This document shows, piece by piece, positions 49,647-63,077 of a stretch of 64,000 nucleotides of DNA (position 1 is the first letter of the stretch; the number at the start of each line of letters is the position of its first letter). Source of the stretch: Anas platyrhynchos (lineage: Eukaryota > Chordata > Aves > Anseriformes > Anatidae); contig NC_092587.1 of the NCBI RefSeq assembly GCF_047663525.1, positions 36,013,001-36,077,000 of the forward strand, written 5' to 3'. A model generated the notes under the pieces. The model was not told where the DNA came from and made no database searches. It was given only the letters and a program-made list of their open reading frames with translations. The position numbers were made by a program, and so were the translations under genes.

Positions 49647-51658
49647 ATGAAATTTTAAATAATAAAAAAGATGTGGTGGTGGTGAATTCAGAACCAGAGG
49701 AGTTATTGAAGTAGTTGATGAATAACCTTATTGACCGAAGTTAATCAAGGTTAAGTGGTAAATAGTTCTGGGTTCATTATCAGTTGTTAATTGCATGTGC
49801 AGGTGATAAATTGCTATGGTTGCATTTTGCATACTTACCTCTTAAGGCATTGGGCATCCAACCTAATGTTAACATTTTACGTGACATGTATCTATCTCAC
49901 TGGTTAATTGCACAAACTTCAGAAATCCTACTATATGAGTTATAATAATCAATTACAGGGACTAACTCAATTTTGTCAGATCATTTTGGCGGAAAGTGAT
50001 TTTTTTGCCTCTCTTTAACAAACACAAATGGCGATCAAACATTGACATACCTCATCTGGATTGCTTCATAAAGTCAATGTTTTAATTTATTTAAATATGA
50101 AGCTGCACACAGGACAGACTTTACACTGAGAGTGGGGAAGTTGTGATCTTACATCACCATTGCTTCACTTACGTGCTGTCCTGTACTGGGGTACGTGGAA
50201 CTGCAGCAGGTAGTTTTCAATTTGCATATTTACAGCTGGGCATATGCTGTGTTTGTTCCTGAAACAAACACTGCTGAAATACCTTCGTCAGATACACAGA
50301 AATCTGCATGTTGTTTGGGCTTCTGTGGCCTCTCCCCACCTAAAACCATACAGTCAAGATTTCAGGTCTGCTCAGTGAGGCTTACTTTGGGAAAAGCCCA
50401 TGGCTCCCCTGTCTGGGTAAGTAACGATCAGACTGGGAGGCTGGCAGTCAGCTACAGCCTTGGCTGGGTTTCTCTAATCCCGTTTTAGGCTATTCAGATT
50501 AAAAGTTCAGTGTGCTGGAAATGTTCTGCTGAGTTAATGAATGAAGTTCATAGGAGCTTTGTGAAGTCGGTAGCTCGATAGCCTGGTAGGCAATGGCTGA
50601 GAATTTGCACGTATAGAATGAAGTCGTGTAGGGCTTGGTTTTACACAAGTGCTTGAGCATCCTCTGCTTGGATCGTGTTTATTGATCTGCTATCCAAATC
50701 AAATATTCATGGCTGCAAATCAGCATGGAGCAGTGTGTCCCTTCAAAAGCTACATGGTTTTGGTGTCCTTTCACCATCAGCCTGATGGCATTTGCAGCCT
50801 AGACCCTCAAGTCTGTGTCAGGTTTCCCAGGACGTTTCCTTTTTCTCTTTTGTGTTTGAGCTTGGTGAACCGAGGTCAGTAGGAACTTTGTTTCCTGTTT
50901 GAACAGGACGCAGAGCTGCTCACTTCTGCATCGACTCAGACTGGGGGTGGCAGATTTTGCAGCTCAGCAAGGCGAGGTGATGTGTTTTAATGGGGATTGC
51001 TTCCTACCCTGGTAATTTTTCAGTCACTAGGAGATCATTCTCAAGTATAAGCATAGGACAAATAACTTGGCTAGCTTCAGCTTCTCTTGCTTGAAAATTT
51101 TCTTCTTGTAGCTAAGAGGAATATAATAGACCAGCTTCTGTTTTCAGGAGCTGTGGAAACTCATATTTAGGATGGAATGGTCATTTAGGCACGTTGCATT
51201 CTTCACCAATGCTCTGTGCATCATCTCCTGCTCCCATCAAAACGGAAAATGCTGCTGAGTTGTACAGCTTTGTGTTATGTAGGTTATTATTGCTTTTTTT
51301 TTTTTAGTTATACTCTTTTTGAACTAGACACCTTAAGAATGTAAACTCGGATTATGATTTCAATGCAGTTGAGACACTAAAGCAAGAATTTAGCAAACGG
51401 CAAACACATTTTTTATGTTTGCATGCCAATAGCTGTGAAATACGTAGATAAATGAGGTTCTGGTTTAACTTAAATGCTACCACAATGTGATATAAAATGC
51501 AGAGTTTAAGTCAAATGTTAATAGCTGTCTAATTGTCATTTTTCATGTTATGGACTTGTTTTTATCTAAAGAATTGTAATAAACTTACAATGATTGTATA
51601 TTTTTTTTACTGTTTTCAGACTATAGAATGAATTAATTTTTTCTCTTTGTTTTGATAG

Positions 51659-51696
51659 TCAAGAATCCCTTCAGTGAAGAACTACGAGATATAAAA
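51659..51696 (+). CDS. LEMD3: LEMD3 exon 2 (38 bases, lumenal loop)
   Basis: A short exon preceded by TTTTGATAG and followed by GTAAGT. The first two bases complete an Ile codon begun in exon 1. Twelve codons follow (KNPFSEELRDIK), in the same position as the NPF-containing lumenal segment in mammalian MAN1. It ends in phase 0. It belongs to the loop between the two membrane spans, on the perinuclear-space side. Confidence 0.9.
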
Positions 51697-53736
51697 GTAA
51701 GTAAAAAATAAAAATTGAGATTTTAGTCTTGAGTGATTGTATAAAAACATACTAGATCTGTTCAGAAGGGTGCGGGTTCCAGAATGTTTTGTATAAGGTG
51801 TTTCTTGCTACTTTAATGTTTTAATTCTTTGCTTTTTCATTTTGGGCAAAATAACCAGTATTATAATATTTGGTTGATTGCTTTATATACTGATGATGTC
51901 ACATAACTTTTCTTGTAGAGCTATGACGAAAAAATGTGTTGTAGTAAGATTTTTGAGGCTAAATTTAATCAATTTTCCCTTACTATTTCTATTTGGCTTC
52001 TCAGCCACGGAAACACAAGCTGGTAAGAGATAATTGTCTTGAAACTCCAGGATCTTATTTAGTGCCATGGAAGAGCGAGAGCTAGGTCATCTACAGAAAA
52101 TGGATTAGAAAATTTGTCTTTTTCACTTGGAGTCAGTTCTATTATTTGTTCCTATATTCACTCTTTGAACTGGAATATGAGAATAGCCTGTTTTGAGATG
52201 TCACCACTGAAGGTATCCGGGTTATTGAGTTCTGAAGCATGGATTTTGGTGCTTCTCTCTTCTGGCCTTTCTGCCTGGGCTGTAAACAGTGGTCTTCTCC
52301 TAAGCATGTCTATGCAAACATCACGAGATAATTGTATATGTGTTTTTTTTTTTGTCTAAGGTTGAGCTCTCCGAAAGTAAATTGTTGCATATTTTCAGAT
52401 TTCACTGAAATCTTTCTTAGAAGAAAGAATCTTTCTGAACCTTCTGAACAAATGAAATTTTGAGGGGTAAATTCTGTGGTACCCCCAGGCAAACAAACTG
52501 ACCTTAGAGCGCTGCTGTTTGGGTACGCGTGTGGTAGAGGACTGACTTCCCTCTTCTGCCATGCCTGACGTTTTCCAGGCAGGGGATGGGTTAACAAGGT
52601 TGGTTAACTTCCTGGGGAGTACCATTGTAATACCAATTTAATCTCAGTGATGGATTTGTAGGACCAGAATATGGGAGGCAATGCTGGCAATTTTTGGTAT
52701 TGGCTATGGGAAATAATTTGTCAAATGTCTGATCAAAGAAATGAAGCTTTCTTCCTTTTGGTAGCAGTTTTCTTGCGGAAAATAATGGGACCATTCATAT
52801 TTTAAAATGTTGTCATGTAGCGCTAGTGCAACAGGGAGTTATACTAAAAATATGTATTTTTTTCAATGTGAGTAAAATCAGATATAAAAACTGTCAAAAC
52901 TGGAAAATGAGATGTAAAAACTTTAGCGTATCTTTGAACAAAGTCTTTATTCATATCTCATCCATTTGAGTCTGCCCCAGGAAGAACTTAAACAAACAAA
53001 CAAAAATCCGCAGCCTTTTAGAAATTTATTACTAAGTGCATATAAGTGCTTCTTACCTTCATGTTTTGAATAATTCATTATAATGCAAAAGGTTTCTGTC
53101 TGTATTTCAATGAAACTGCTCAATGTCTTAGTAAAGAAGTTTAACTCTTGTAAGTAACAGTTGGGACATCTCATTTTCATCCTTGTTCTGGGAAACAGGC
53201 CTTTTTATACTAGCAGTATGTGCAGGAAGCATTAACAAGATTGTGTAGACCACTTTTTTGTAGATGGCAAAAAATCTAACATTTCTATGAATCTCACGTG
53301 GGGAATATGGCCATAACACACACCAGTGTGGCTTGCATGAAGTGTCACTTCATGTTTTTAAGAGTAAAACTTAAAAATGTACATAGTAGCTTTTAGAAAA
53401 GCTACTTATTTTTATTTTTACATAGTAGCTTTCAAAAAAAACAAAAATAGTAAATAACCTTCTGAGCTGTCAGTTTCAACTTGGAGATCCAATGGAGTCC
53501 AGGCTGCAGTCTAGTTCAACTTGTCAGGATCTGAAATACTTGTATTGTAAACAAATACTTTGATTCAGAGTCTATTTTTTACATCATTGTTGATGTGTAA
53601 AACATTATAGCCTTCCACTTGTGTGTGTATATATATTTTTACAAAAAAAAATCTGATGGTTTATAAACTCTGAACTAGAAGAAAATGCATCTTTAGTAAT
53701 GCTTATTTTAATGTTAATGTGTTTTTCTAATTCTAG
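51697..53736 (+). other. LEMD3: LEMD3 intron 2
   Basis: About 2 kb of AT-rich intron between a GTAAGT donor and a TTCTAG acceptor. It contains a 22-base inverted repeat at 53385-53406 and nothing else I can identify. Confidence 0.85.
53385..53406. repeat. Short inverted repeat (10-bp arms, 2-base loop)
   Basis: AGTAGCTTTT and AAAAGCTACT are exact reverse complements separated by AG. ACATAGTAGCTTT is also repeated directly about 40 bases downstream. Confidence 0.85.
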
Positions 53737-53803
53737 GCAGATGAAATAAGTCTCATGATGAACAGCTTATATGCACTTCATGATAAGTTGGCACAAGTAG
53801 CAG
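53737..53803 (+). CDS. LEMD3: LEMD3 exon 3 (lumenal loop)
   Basis: The acceptor TTTCTAATTCTAG is followed by 22 codons, ADEISLMMNSLYALHDKLAQ then VA, plus one base of a Gly codon. The donor is GTAACA, weaker than the others. MMNSLYALHDKLAQ matches the vertebrate MAN1 lumenal segment. The frame joins cleanly to exons 2 and 4. Confidence 0.92.
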
Positions 53804-56800
53804 GTAACAAAAATTATTGTGACTAAGTGTTATTGTAACAGGTACAAAGAAGTCCATGCTCAGATAGTGATTTGTAACAATTGATATATTCTGAGGCCCT
53901 GATAACTTTTAAGATTTCCATTTGAGGAAACCAGAAATCTTATTTCACTTACAGTGCCCTTTTTCATCACTGTAGCATCTTTCATTGCAGCATTTTTGGG
54001 TTAATGGTATAGGCTGCATGTTTTGATCCCGAGGTTTTTGATTTGCCTTAATGCTTTATTAAACTGATGTTAGTAAAAGATTTAAATTTGCTGTATGTTA
54101 TGAGGAATATGTATGTCTTTTAAAGGTAGCTATTTCATTCTAGTGGAAAAATGCTTGAAATAATATTTTACAACAATAAAAAAGATGAATACAATGAACA
54201 GTAGCGGTTAAACAAGGTTGCCTTGTTAGACAGATTAGTGCAACTTAACCAAACTAATTATATACTAACGCAAAGTTCTCTGTATAGTAATGTGTTAGAG
54301 ATGGTGTTTAGGCTTAATATTAATTGCTGACTATTCCAAGCTATTGTGCTTTTGCCTAGTGTCATAATTAACATGGCTTTAAATTGCACAGAAATTTACA
54401 CAGCACAGTAGAGAAATGGTGAAGTTAAGACTGGATTTATAGCTTTGACATCTGGTGAATATGGGGTTACAGCAGGATCTGTTTCATGCTTATTAGGCCA
54501 TTTATGTCTCATCCTTGCTTATTTAATTCATATAGTGTTTACAAGGCAGTGGTTCAGTGTGGTTTTAAGTCTTACTGTTCTTTGTGCCACTTATTTGTTT
54601 TGCAACAGCAAGTGTCATTGAGAAGCCTTTTCCATGTATCCACTATTGTCAGGTGCTACAGACATTTCTCAAAGGGTGAAAGTGTGGAATCAGCGGTCCC
54701 AGATACAAGGCTGATGACTTGATATGCCCAGGACTTTATAGTAAATCTGTAACTTTGAGCAGCTCTGTAATACTTTTAAATTGCATGAGTAATCTTCCTG
54801 CAGAAGTATTTGTTTCTAGAGTATTTACAATATCTGTGGTGAATAAAACAGATATTTAGACAAACTCCATGGATTTCTCCTTGTTTACATTTTGCTTTAA
54901 CCCAAAGTAGTGTTAGAATGTTATTCCTGGATGTGTGCAAAACGTTTTTCTTTAGTTTTAAATTTGTTGCTTTCTGACTGTGTGTGCCTTGCAGTGCTGA
55001 TCTTTTGCTGTTCACTTATGTCTTGGTATCTTCTTGTTTCAAACCATTTCATACTTAATGGATGGTGGTAGTTAATTCTGTGCTATAAGTCATTGGGGCC
55101 AAAAGATTTTTTGTTAGCTAATCTGTGCTGCTAATCCTTTATCATAGCTAATTCGTGGTGTGCAGATTTGCCTGAGACCCACAGCTGTGTGCTGTAAAGC
55201 ACCGAGTTGTGTGAAGCGGAAGTACTGAGTTATGCTACTTCGTTCCCCTCTTGGAGAGAGAATATAACAGCTTTCAGTTTCCTCAGTGTTATCTGGCCCT
55301 CCAGTGGCTGTACAGTAAATGATGTATTTGCCTGGATAAAAAGGTTTGGCACTCATTTCTTACGTCTGTGAAGGACAGTGAATTTTCTTCATTAGCTGGA
55401 ATTTATCTATGGGGCTGTACATCTATTTAAATAGGTATATATTTAAATATATACATAAACACACCTGTCTGTCTTACAAAAAAAGTTTATATGCTTCAGG
55501 ATGACAGACAACTTTCTTCCCCTAACATAAAAGATGTGTTAGTCCCTTTTAGTCTACTTCTGGCCAGGAGAATCTTTAACACTTACCTTCAAAAAATATA
55601 ATCATGCCTTGTGACAGGATGATCCCCCAGATTGAAACCACATTGTAAGATTACCTTGTCGCTCAGCAGAGTAGCTTTCACACAGTCTGAAGAATGACTT
55701 AACTTCTGTCTGAGTGTCAATAAATTATCCTCCGTGCCAGGTATCATGAAGGTATCAGAGAAAGGAGCCTGCCATCCATCTTTCAGTCCTGCATTGATGT
55801 AGACCTGGCACAATGGGTGGAAGCTGCTTAAAAGTCATAAAACACAGAAGGCTGCCAGAAAGATGCAGGGTTTAAGAGTGTTGATCTTGTACATAGTGCA
55901 GCACTTCAGAATAGAGGAGTAGGGGAATGCAGTTTTACTAAAGTGCTTCTCTTCAGTCTCCCTGTCACATATTTGGAAAAGTTTCCCTCATTTTGTACTT
56001 GGCTATGAGTCACTTGTTCATGTTTTAACTATTAGTATTAAAAAAGAGGGATGGAAACTTGCACTAGTGTCTTCTGTTAGGCTTTATTCAATGTCCTGGA
56101 TTACCTTGAAGAAGGCCAGTTCAGAATTTGGTTTGTAGCCCTGTTTGTTTAATTAGGCTTCTTACATTTTTATTGAGCTAGTTTCTTGCTTTGTCAACTT
56201 CAGTTGAAGATCAAATGATGGGGCTTTTCATATAGGAGATGAAGCACAAAAGTTGTTTGAAGGAAGGAAAAGTCAGGGTAACAATTATTTTTTATGTAAC
56301 TTAATATACTACGTTCCAACTGTAGCTGCCATTTTTGTACTGTGGTGCTCTGATATTATGTAAAACGATTTAATTATCCTGTGTAAAAATAGATTGCCCT
56401 TAATGCATCGCTGTTTTCAGACTTATTAGTCTGCCAAGCCTATGGTGAGTAATGCCTACCTCAAAAGAAACTGCAGGGAGAAGCAGAATCTACTCACTCA
56501 GTTTTGGGTTGAGGTTTATGTTCTTGTCCAACGGTTCTCTTTCTTAAAAGCAACTTCTTGTTGATACTGTATAGTTCTGTACCTAACACTTTGACCTAAA
56601 ACAAAATCCGTGCTTTATTTAAATCAGACTTCCTTTAGGCATAGATTAATTACTGGATGTTTTTGTCTTTCATGGAGAGACTTCAATAAATCACATCCAC
56701 TTTCAGTCAGGCTCACAAAATGAACAATGCTAATCCCCATGCCCACAAGCAGCAGCTACCTACAGATATGACCCTGTTTTTTTGTACATAAAGAATTTTT

Positions 56801-59800
56801 ACCTAGTAAGATGCCGCTTCTGCTTGGCATTCTGCACAGAGTGCTTTGGCAGATTCAGATGGCTTTCTTCTGTGCTAAAGGACAGCACAGGTCCTTGAGA
56901 TGCAGGGTGAACTAGACTTCAGTAGGTAATAAGGCTTACTGATAAACCTGTGGCTGGAGGGAAATCCTGAAAAAACACCAACTGTTTCTTAACACCAATT
57001 TCAAGTGTTAGCCACTGTACCTGTTTGCTGTCTCAGGCTTTGTTCTGTTACTCTCCTTAAGCTTTAGTTCTTCAGGTTATTGGTATTGTGCTGCTTATTG
57101 AGTGATTTCAAGACCATTTAGCAAGTTCTGATTCTCCTCAGTGGTGGACTGTTGAACCTGCCTTTGGGAGATCAGGTGTTCGTATTTGCTCTCACAACAT
57201 TTATTCTTCTTATTTTTTTTGGCTACCCACTTGAGTGGCCTGCTGCTTAACCTCTAAGCAGGAGATCTGCTACACGACTGTTTTCGAAGCTGTTTGCTTT
57301 TGTACTGGTTGACTGTGTTGCAGCAAGATACCCGCTAGAGATCTGTGTTAAGTCCATGGGTTCCTTAAAGTCTTACTTGCTTCTTGTTAATATTTCTGGG
57401 AGAAGAACCTAGCTTCTTAAATGGCTTGCACAAGTGCATTAACATAAGCTAAAAGGTAATTCTGTGATCACTGCTGGGATGTGTGCTACCTGCATCACCT
57501 CTGTACAAATGCAGCTGGAACCGTTCTCTGATGGCACTTGAAACTGATGTGGCATGTCCAAGAAAAGGCTGAGCAGGAAGGTCCATGCTCCCCAAGCTTG
57601 CAGTAAGCATTTTAGCAGAATGGCAACAGAGGAGCTCATTTAAAAAAGTGCTCAAATATGTCTTGCAGGAGACCTGTGTGAAGATTTTTGCCCTGCTTCG
57701 ATTTTATTCCTGGATATAGGGCCTCAAACGGCTCATTTTTGACATTTTTGGCTCAGGCCATGGAAAGTGGGTTTCCAAGCCAAGTGGTTAATGATTGCAC
57801 CAAAGTAATTCAAAATAAGCCTTCACTTACAGAACTACTAGCTAAAGGAGCGACAGAAATGGCATAGAGGAATATCCAGCTGTTTGCAGAAAAGGTTGTC
57901 TGACTTGTGACCTGCCTAACTTTCTGCAGGCTTTCAAATTCATGAGTTTCTCAGAAGAAAGCTTTAAATGGTTCCCAGCAATAGGTGAGTTAGAATGAGA
58001 ACTGCATCTCCAGCAGCTTTTTGTACAGGACTCAATCTACATGACTCTGAGTTGCTTTCTGGTATCAGGAGTGAGTTGAAAGTGACATTTTTATTTTTTT
58101 CCCTTGTGATTGTATGTGAGTAATTGGAACTGATGGGCCTTAAGCTTTGTCAGATCTCGAGCAGCAAAACCATTTTCTAAGGGGTAAATTTGCTCAGAGG
58201 GAGTATAGTCAGGAAAAAAAAATATTCAAAAGCAGTACTGTGAAGAAACTGTCTGCTGGCTTTTTAAAAATGAGACGAGAAGCTGTGAAGTCAGTGTGTT
58301 GGCTGCATGCTGCATAAATGTAATTCCTGGAAGGAGGCAAAGAAGATTAGAATTTAAAACTATTAAAGTAGTCTAGTCTGCATCTAAGGGAGCTTTTGTC
58401 CACTTGTAAGGTGTAGTGCTGCATTCTCAGAAGAGTGAAAATCTAAGATGAACACTGCAGCTTGTTTTAAAAATGCCTTTTTCACAGTCTTGTCTTCTGA
58501 TTGCTTTTTTTCTTTCTGTGTATTAATGTCATCCTTTTGGCTGTTTTTTGTTTTGATTCATACTTGGGATTTTTACTAAGATTCTTTACTAAGATTCCTA
58601 CTAAGCAACCCCTGAAAACTCCAAACTCCTTAGCAGAAGAGTTTCTTCCTCCTGCTCACCCAAGCTGTTATGTTAAGTCAAAATACGACTGATGTGCTTC
58701 AAGACTTCAGGCCTTACCAAACACAAAGTGTAAAAGAACAAGTACTTATCAGACATGTCAATGTCATACAACCTAATACCTGGGTGTGATCACATGTAAG
58801 GCTTCTACAGAGATCTGTTTTGGTTTTGTTGCATTCATTCCATCTGTTCTAGATCTAAAACTATGCTTATACCAGAGATTGTAGGAATATGATATGGTTC
58901 TCCCAAATGTGTTGATCTCGAAACATGAAATGACAGCACATGTAAATGTACAGGTTGTAGCGTTAATGCAGCACAAAACCAAGTCATTCTGTGAATGTCT
59001 ACCTAAATTCCTTAAGAGAATAACCTGTAACTCCAATTCCTGTGCTGACTTCTAAATTTAGTGTTTTTTCAAAGGTGCTGTCAGTATTCACCAGTGACCT
59101 CTGCAGTTTTCCTGTCACAGTAGACCTGAGGAGCTTTGACTAAGTCTCAGATGTCGTGTGCTAATTATCGAGTGAAACAACTTTTAAAATAGTGTCTCTT
59201 CTGCTCAGTATTTGATGGAAAATGCACGCAAACAGGAAGGCTTAGTTCTAGGCCAGAGAAATATGAGCACTCCTATAAACTGTAACCCAGCAGTAGAAGC
59301 CCATCCCTACTATGGTGATGCGCTTGCAAAGCAAAATTCAGTTGTCTGTTGAAGTGTATTAAACAGAACATCACTTTAGCAGTCTGCAAAAAACTTTTGC
59401 TTCATAAAAACATGTATTTTTGTGGAACTCTACTGTGAATGAGACGTGAAGATGCTTTCCCATAACTTGCTAGTGTTTGCTGATTTTGTCAGGTTGCCTT
59501 GGATGTGTTGGTAGTAAATATCTGCAGTTGCTCCATTTAAAGGGTAATCCTGTCTGGAATAGTTTCAACTTTAAATACTTTTTTGAGAGTGTAAGCAAAA
59601 GTTCAAGGTACTCATGCATATACAAAATACAAACTTTCCTAGCATTGCTATAGCGCTGGGAACGATCATTTGGCATGGATTGAGGAAGGTGAGGTAGGCC
59701 TAACCCTGACTCAGTGACAGGCTAGTTTTCATTTTTAATGTTTTGGCACAGTAAAATTGCAGGGATGGCTACTAAGATTATTTTTCAGAGATCAAGAGAA

Positions 59801-60568
59801 AAAAAGGATTTGCCATTCTCTAACAGTTCTTCAGAGCTACCAGCCAAGTGTTAGATAAAACCGGAGTTAGACTTCGCCTTTTCTGTATGACTGATACCAG
59901 ATTATTTTATTATTTTTTTTTGCGTAAATTGGATGCCTTCCGTTAAGTAGAAGTAAATCAGGAAGAAGATGGCATGTGGCTATGAAGATTGACTGTACCT
60001 TATTTCTTGACTGCCTCTGCAAACTTTCTGAAATACTTAGGGAGATGGCAAAACCAGCAGTTTGAGGGCATATTGGTATGTTGTGCATGTTCAGGAAGGT
60101 GATGAATTACTCTGGTGACTTGGAGCAAACTGAAATGTGGTAAATTCATAGTGCTGGAAATACTGCTGTGGATATGCTAGAACCATAAGTTGGTCTGTTT
60201 AATAGCTAATACATGTTTCAAAGTAAATAGAAATTATTTGGAAGAAGTTGAGGCAGGGTATGGCAGCAACTTTTTAATACTTTTGATTGCTCTTCATACG
60301 ATCTTTTGTTCTAATTTCAGTGTAAATATTGAAGTATATTTTCTGATCACATGAATTTTTATTGATGTTATTTATATTTATTGTTAGCTGTGACAATCTT
60401 TTTTTCATTGGTGGGGTGCACTTCTGATTTTTTTCCATATATTTTTAAATAATTATTTGGCTATAGCTGCTTGTGTAGATTACGTTAACCTTTAGCTTCT
60501 GTTAGGTGATTTTATTCTATATAGTGAAGAAATAATGTGATCAAAATAAACAATTTTATTTTTACCAG
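53804..60568 (+). other. LEMD3: LEMD3 intron 3 (about 6.8 kb)
   Basis: AT-rich intron from a GTAACA donor to a TTTTTACCAG acceptor. No repeat family, RNA gene or coding feature was recognised. Confidence 0.85.
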
Positions 60569-60636
60569 GGGAACATGAATGTGGAAGCTCTATTCAAAGG
60601 AACCTTACCGTCCAGGAGGCAGCTGCATATTTAAAA
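60569..60636 (+). CDS. LEMD3: LEMD3 exon 4 (lumenal loop)
   Basis: The acceptor TTTTTACCAG is followed by two bases completing a Gly codon, then 22 codons (EHECGSSIQRNLTVQEAAAY then LK). The donor is GTAAGC. HECGSS and VQEAAAYLK are hallmark MAN1 lumenal motifs. NLT is a possible N-glycosylation site. It ends in phase 0. Confidence 0.93.
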
Positions 60637-62592
60637 GTAAGCAATTGCAGTATTTTTCATTGGTTATATCTAAAAGTTGTATAACTTAAAATTTTATCGT
60701 CTGGTTTGGTATTAGTGTGGTTTCAATTTAATGTAGTAACTGACATTCTATACTAATAAAACTAAGTGAAGTATTACTCAGATGTTTATAATTGACTTCT
60801 TCAATACATGCTACTTACCATTTTTATTTCATGAGATTTTGTGGAAAAAGAAAGGGAAAAGAAAAGTGGGGTTAATTGCAATGCAAGTGTAGGTAGCAGT
60901 GCTTCAGTGTCATGAAGGTTTTCTTCCCCTTTAGTTAAAACACCAGGGTATAATGTCATTTGATGGAGATTGTTGACCAACATAAAAAAAAAAAAAAGTA
61001 TGAAACTAAAATCTCTAGAAGCTTTTCCAGAAATCAGTATGCAATGTTTGAGACATTTTTCAGCTCTTAGTCTCTTAGTTTTAGCTCTTATCTTGGAAAA
61101 GATACTGTCTTCCCTTCTTTGGGAGAAGAGGCTAAGAGGCTGAAGCGTGGCTCTGCAGTGAGCCTGACAGGCAGCAGCTGTGGGGGACATCACTTGATTC
61201 TGTAAATAGAAATGGTCCAGAAGGGCCTTTATGGTAACTTGGTAGGCTTGCAATATTAGGATCTCTCTCTGCCCTGTCATTTGCCCTGCCTCCCTCCCTA
61301 AATAAAAAATGATTTCTTGTATTTTCTTAGCAGCTGTAGTGTTTATTTTAGCCCACATGGTCTTCCCTTCAGTAGGAAGCTACTTTCACGTTTTAAAATG
61401 GTGTAAGATCTTGTATGGCTTTTTTTAGGTGGAGGGAGTTAAGCCCATGTGACTTTTAATATACAAATGTACAAAAATACTGCATTTTGGCAAACGTTTA
61501 CATAGTAAACAAAAAGGAGGCGATGTTAGGAGCTTGCTGAAGAAGCTGCTAAAAACTGTTTTATCTCAGATTGCAGTTCTGGATTGGCAATGATGTTCGG
61601 TATCTGTTAAAAACAGTGCATTGTGAGAATACTTGGAAAAAAATAGGTTGATGCCAGGTAACATAATAGGCAAGACCATTGGTTAAAAGAATGCCAGTTA
61701 TCAAAACTGAAAAAAAAGATTATAAATCCAAGTTTCAAAGTTTTTTTTTTTTTTTTGAAAATTTGTCACTTCATGTAAAACCATGTTTAACCCTGCAGTT
61801 CCTAATTTTTGGAGTATAAATGTGTGTGTGTTTTTTTGTTTTTGGTGGAATTTGAGTGTTAGATGATAGAACTTTTTCCTCAAAGCGAAAATAAGTTATC
61901 TGCTCCTATTTTTTTTCTGAAGTACTTGCCATAGAGCCTCATTAAAAATTAAGGAGAGAAAACTTTTTTGGACAGTTTCAGTTCAAATACAGTATTTTAT
62001 TTTTTTTGCCTTTTCTACAAAAGGATGTAAGGTGAACTCTGGAGGCGCTGCTCAGGCTGCAGTGAATGCTCTCCTGTGATTACTGATAGCAGATAACTTA
62101 AATTTGTAAATTCCTGTGTAGTGATATCAGTTCTTGAACTACAAACATAACTGGTATTTTCAAATAATCTTAAGAAGCTTGAGGAAAATCATTTAAAAAT
62201 TTACCTCAGCTGATTTTTAGGAGCTATTTTCAGCTAAGTTTATATCTAGTTTGAGTTTTATTCCTGAAAGAGACTTTCAATGAGCACCGCCTAGTGGCCG
62301 ATTTTTTTTTTCCTTTGTAGGTTAGTTTTCTCTGTAGGTTAGAATTCTTGAAGTGTGATCATGACTAGAGTTTTCATATAGTCCTTAATTTGAAGAATAT
62401 TAGTAAGTCCCATAGCTGCTCCTAGCATGGGTGGATTTGCTTTGCGTATTGAACAGTTATGCAAAAAGTGAAGTTTTAAGATCAAAGTCACACAGGTTTG
62501 ACTACTAACATGTGCAGTATCTGTATTTTATTGTGGCATGGTAACTTTCTGCTTATTTAGAGAATTATTCACTAATGTTTGTCTTTTGACAG
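60637..62592 (+). other. LEMD3: LEMD3 intron 4 (about 2 kb)
   Basis: From a GTAAGC donor to a TTTTGACAG acceptor. A minus-strand frame of 185 codons (60801-61358) lies here but has no domain and no supporting signals. A CTCF-like motif lies at 62285-62297. Confidence 0.8.
62285..62297 (-). promoter_or_regulatory. CTCF-like motif
   Basis: CACCGCCTAGTGG matches 11 of 13 positions of the reverse CTCF core consensus. It lies in LEMD3 intron 4. Motif match only. Confidence 0.25.
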
Positions 62593-62672
62593 AATTTAGA
62601 TCCAGAATACGAAAGTGTACTTAACACAGCACTACAATGGATCTTGAATAGTGGGGAAGATGTTGGCATAAA
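62593..62672 (+). CDS. LEMD3: LEMD3 exon 5 (lumenal loop)
   Basis: The acceptor TCTTTTGACAG is followed by 26 codons (NLDPEYESVLNTALQWILNS then GEDVGI) plus two bases of a Lys codon. The donor is GTAAGT. The pattern L-PEYE---NT-LQWIL--G-DVGI is conserved in vertebrate MAN1. Confidence 0.93.
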
Positions 62673-62750
62673 GTAAGTGGTCTTTATTGTATAACAGTGT
62701 GTTCTGATAGACCGTATCCTTTTTTTGTAAATGCCATATATTTTTAACAG
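62673..62750 (+). other. LEMD3: LEMD3 intron 5 (78 bases)
   Basis: Very short intron with a strong GTAAGT donor and a TTTTTAACAG acceptor preceded by T-rich sequence. Its length of 78 bases is close to the minimum for vertebrate introns. Removing it keeps the MAN1 frame through a split Lys codon. Confidence 0.92.
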
Positions 62751-62899
62751 GTGTATTGGCAGTGACCCTAATGAGATGGATGTTGTCAATGTGACAGATG
62801 TAAAGTACCTGGAATCCACTAGTCCAAAGATGTCTTTCAGGTGTCGTTTTCGCCGTGCATTTATTAATGTAACTCACAGATTATCAATATTGCTTTTGG
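62751..62899 (+). CDS. LEMD3: LEMD3 exon 6 (end of lumenal loop, start of second membrane span)
   Basis: The acceptor TTTTTAACAG is followed by one base completing Lys566, then 49 codons and one base, with donor GTAAGT at 62900. [11 protein letters not shown] and [18 protein letters not shown] match the conserved MAN1 segment just before the second membrane span, and SILLLG is its first part. Two NVT sites are potential N-glycosylation sites on the lumenal side. After this exon the cumulative count is about 615 residues. The remaining C-terminal nucleoplasmic winged-helix and RRM-like SMAD-binding regions must be encoded beyond 64000, since no further exon was found to the window end. Confidence 0.93.
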
Positions 62900-63077
62900 G
62901 TAAGTTATTTAAACAATCACTTTTTTGTTATAACTTGTGTAAGTTCATGGTGGAAAAAGCAGTGTGTTCACTGGAAGTTCTTATTCAGCCATACAACTTA
63001 TAGCGAGGATAGTGACAGAAGCTCTAACATGGTCTGTTTTGCACTTTTTTGCCACTGTATTTTCATATTACTTGCTA

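Larger units (their letters stand above)
33140..51658 (+). other. LEMD3: LEMD3 intron 1 (about 18.5 kb)
   Basis: Long first intron from a GTAAGT donor to a TTTTGATAG acceptor. Apart from poly-T tracts (44915-44941 and 45296-45316) and one CR1 3' fragment (49237-49646), it shows no recognisable element. All open frames inside lack domains and are interrupted. If the donor were skipped, the exon 1 frame would end after only three more codons (Ser-Lys-Tyr, then TAG). Confidence 0.8.

Noticed and set aside
60801..61358. Minus-strand ORF of 185 codons in LEMD3 intron 4
   Set aside because: No recognisable domain, runs of Phe from an A tract, and no splice or promoter support. Chance frame is the simpler reading.
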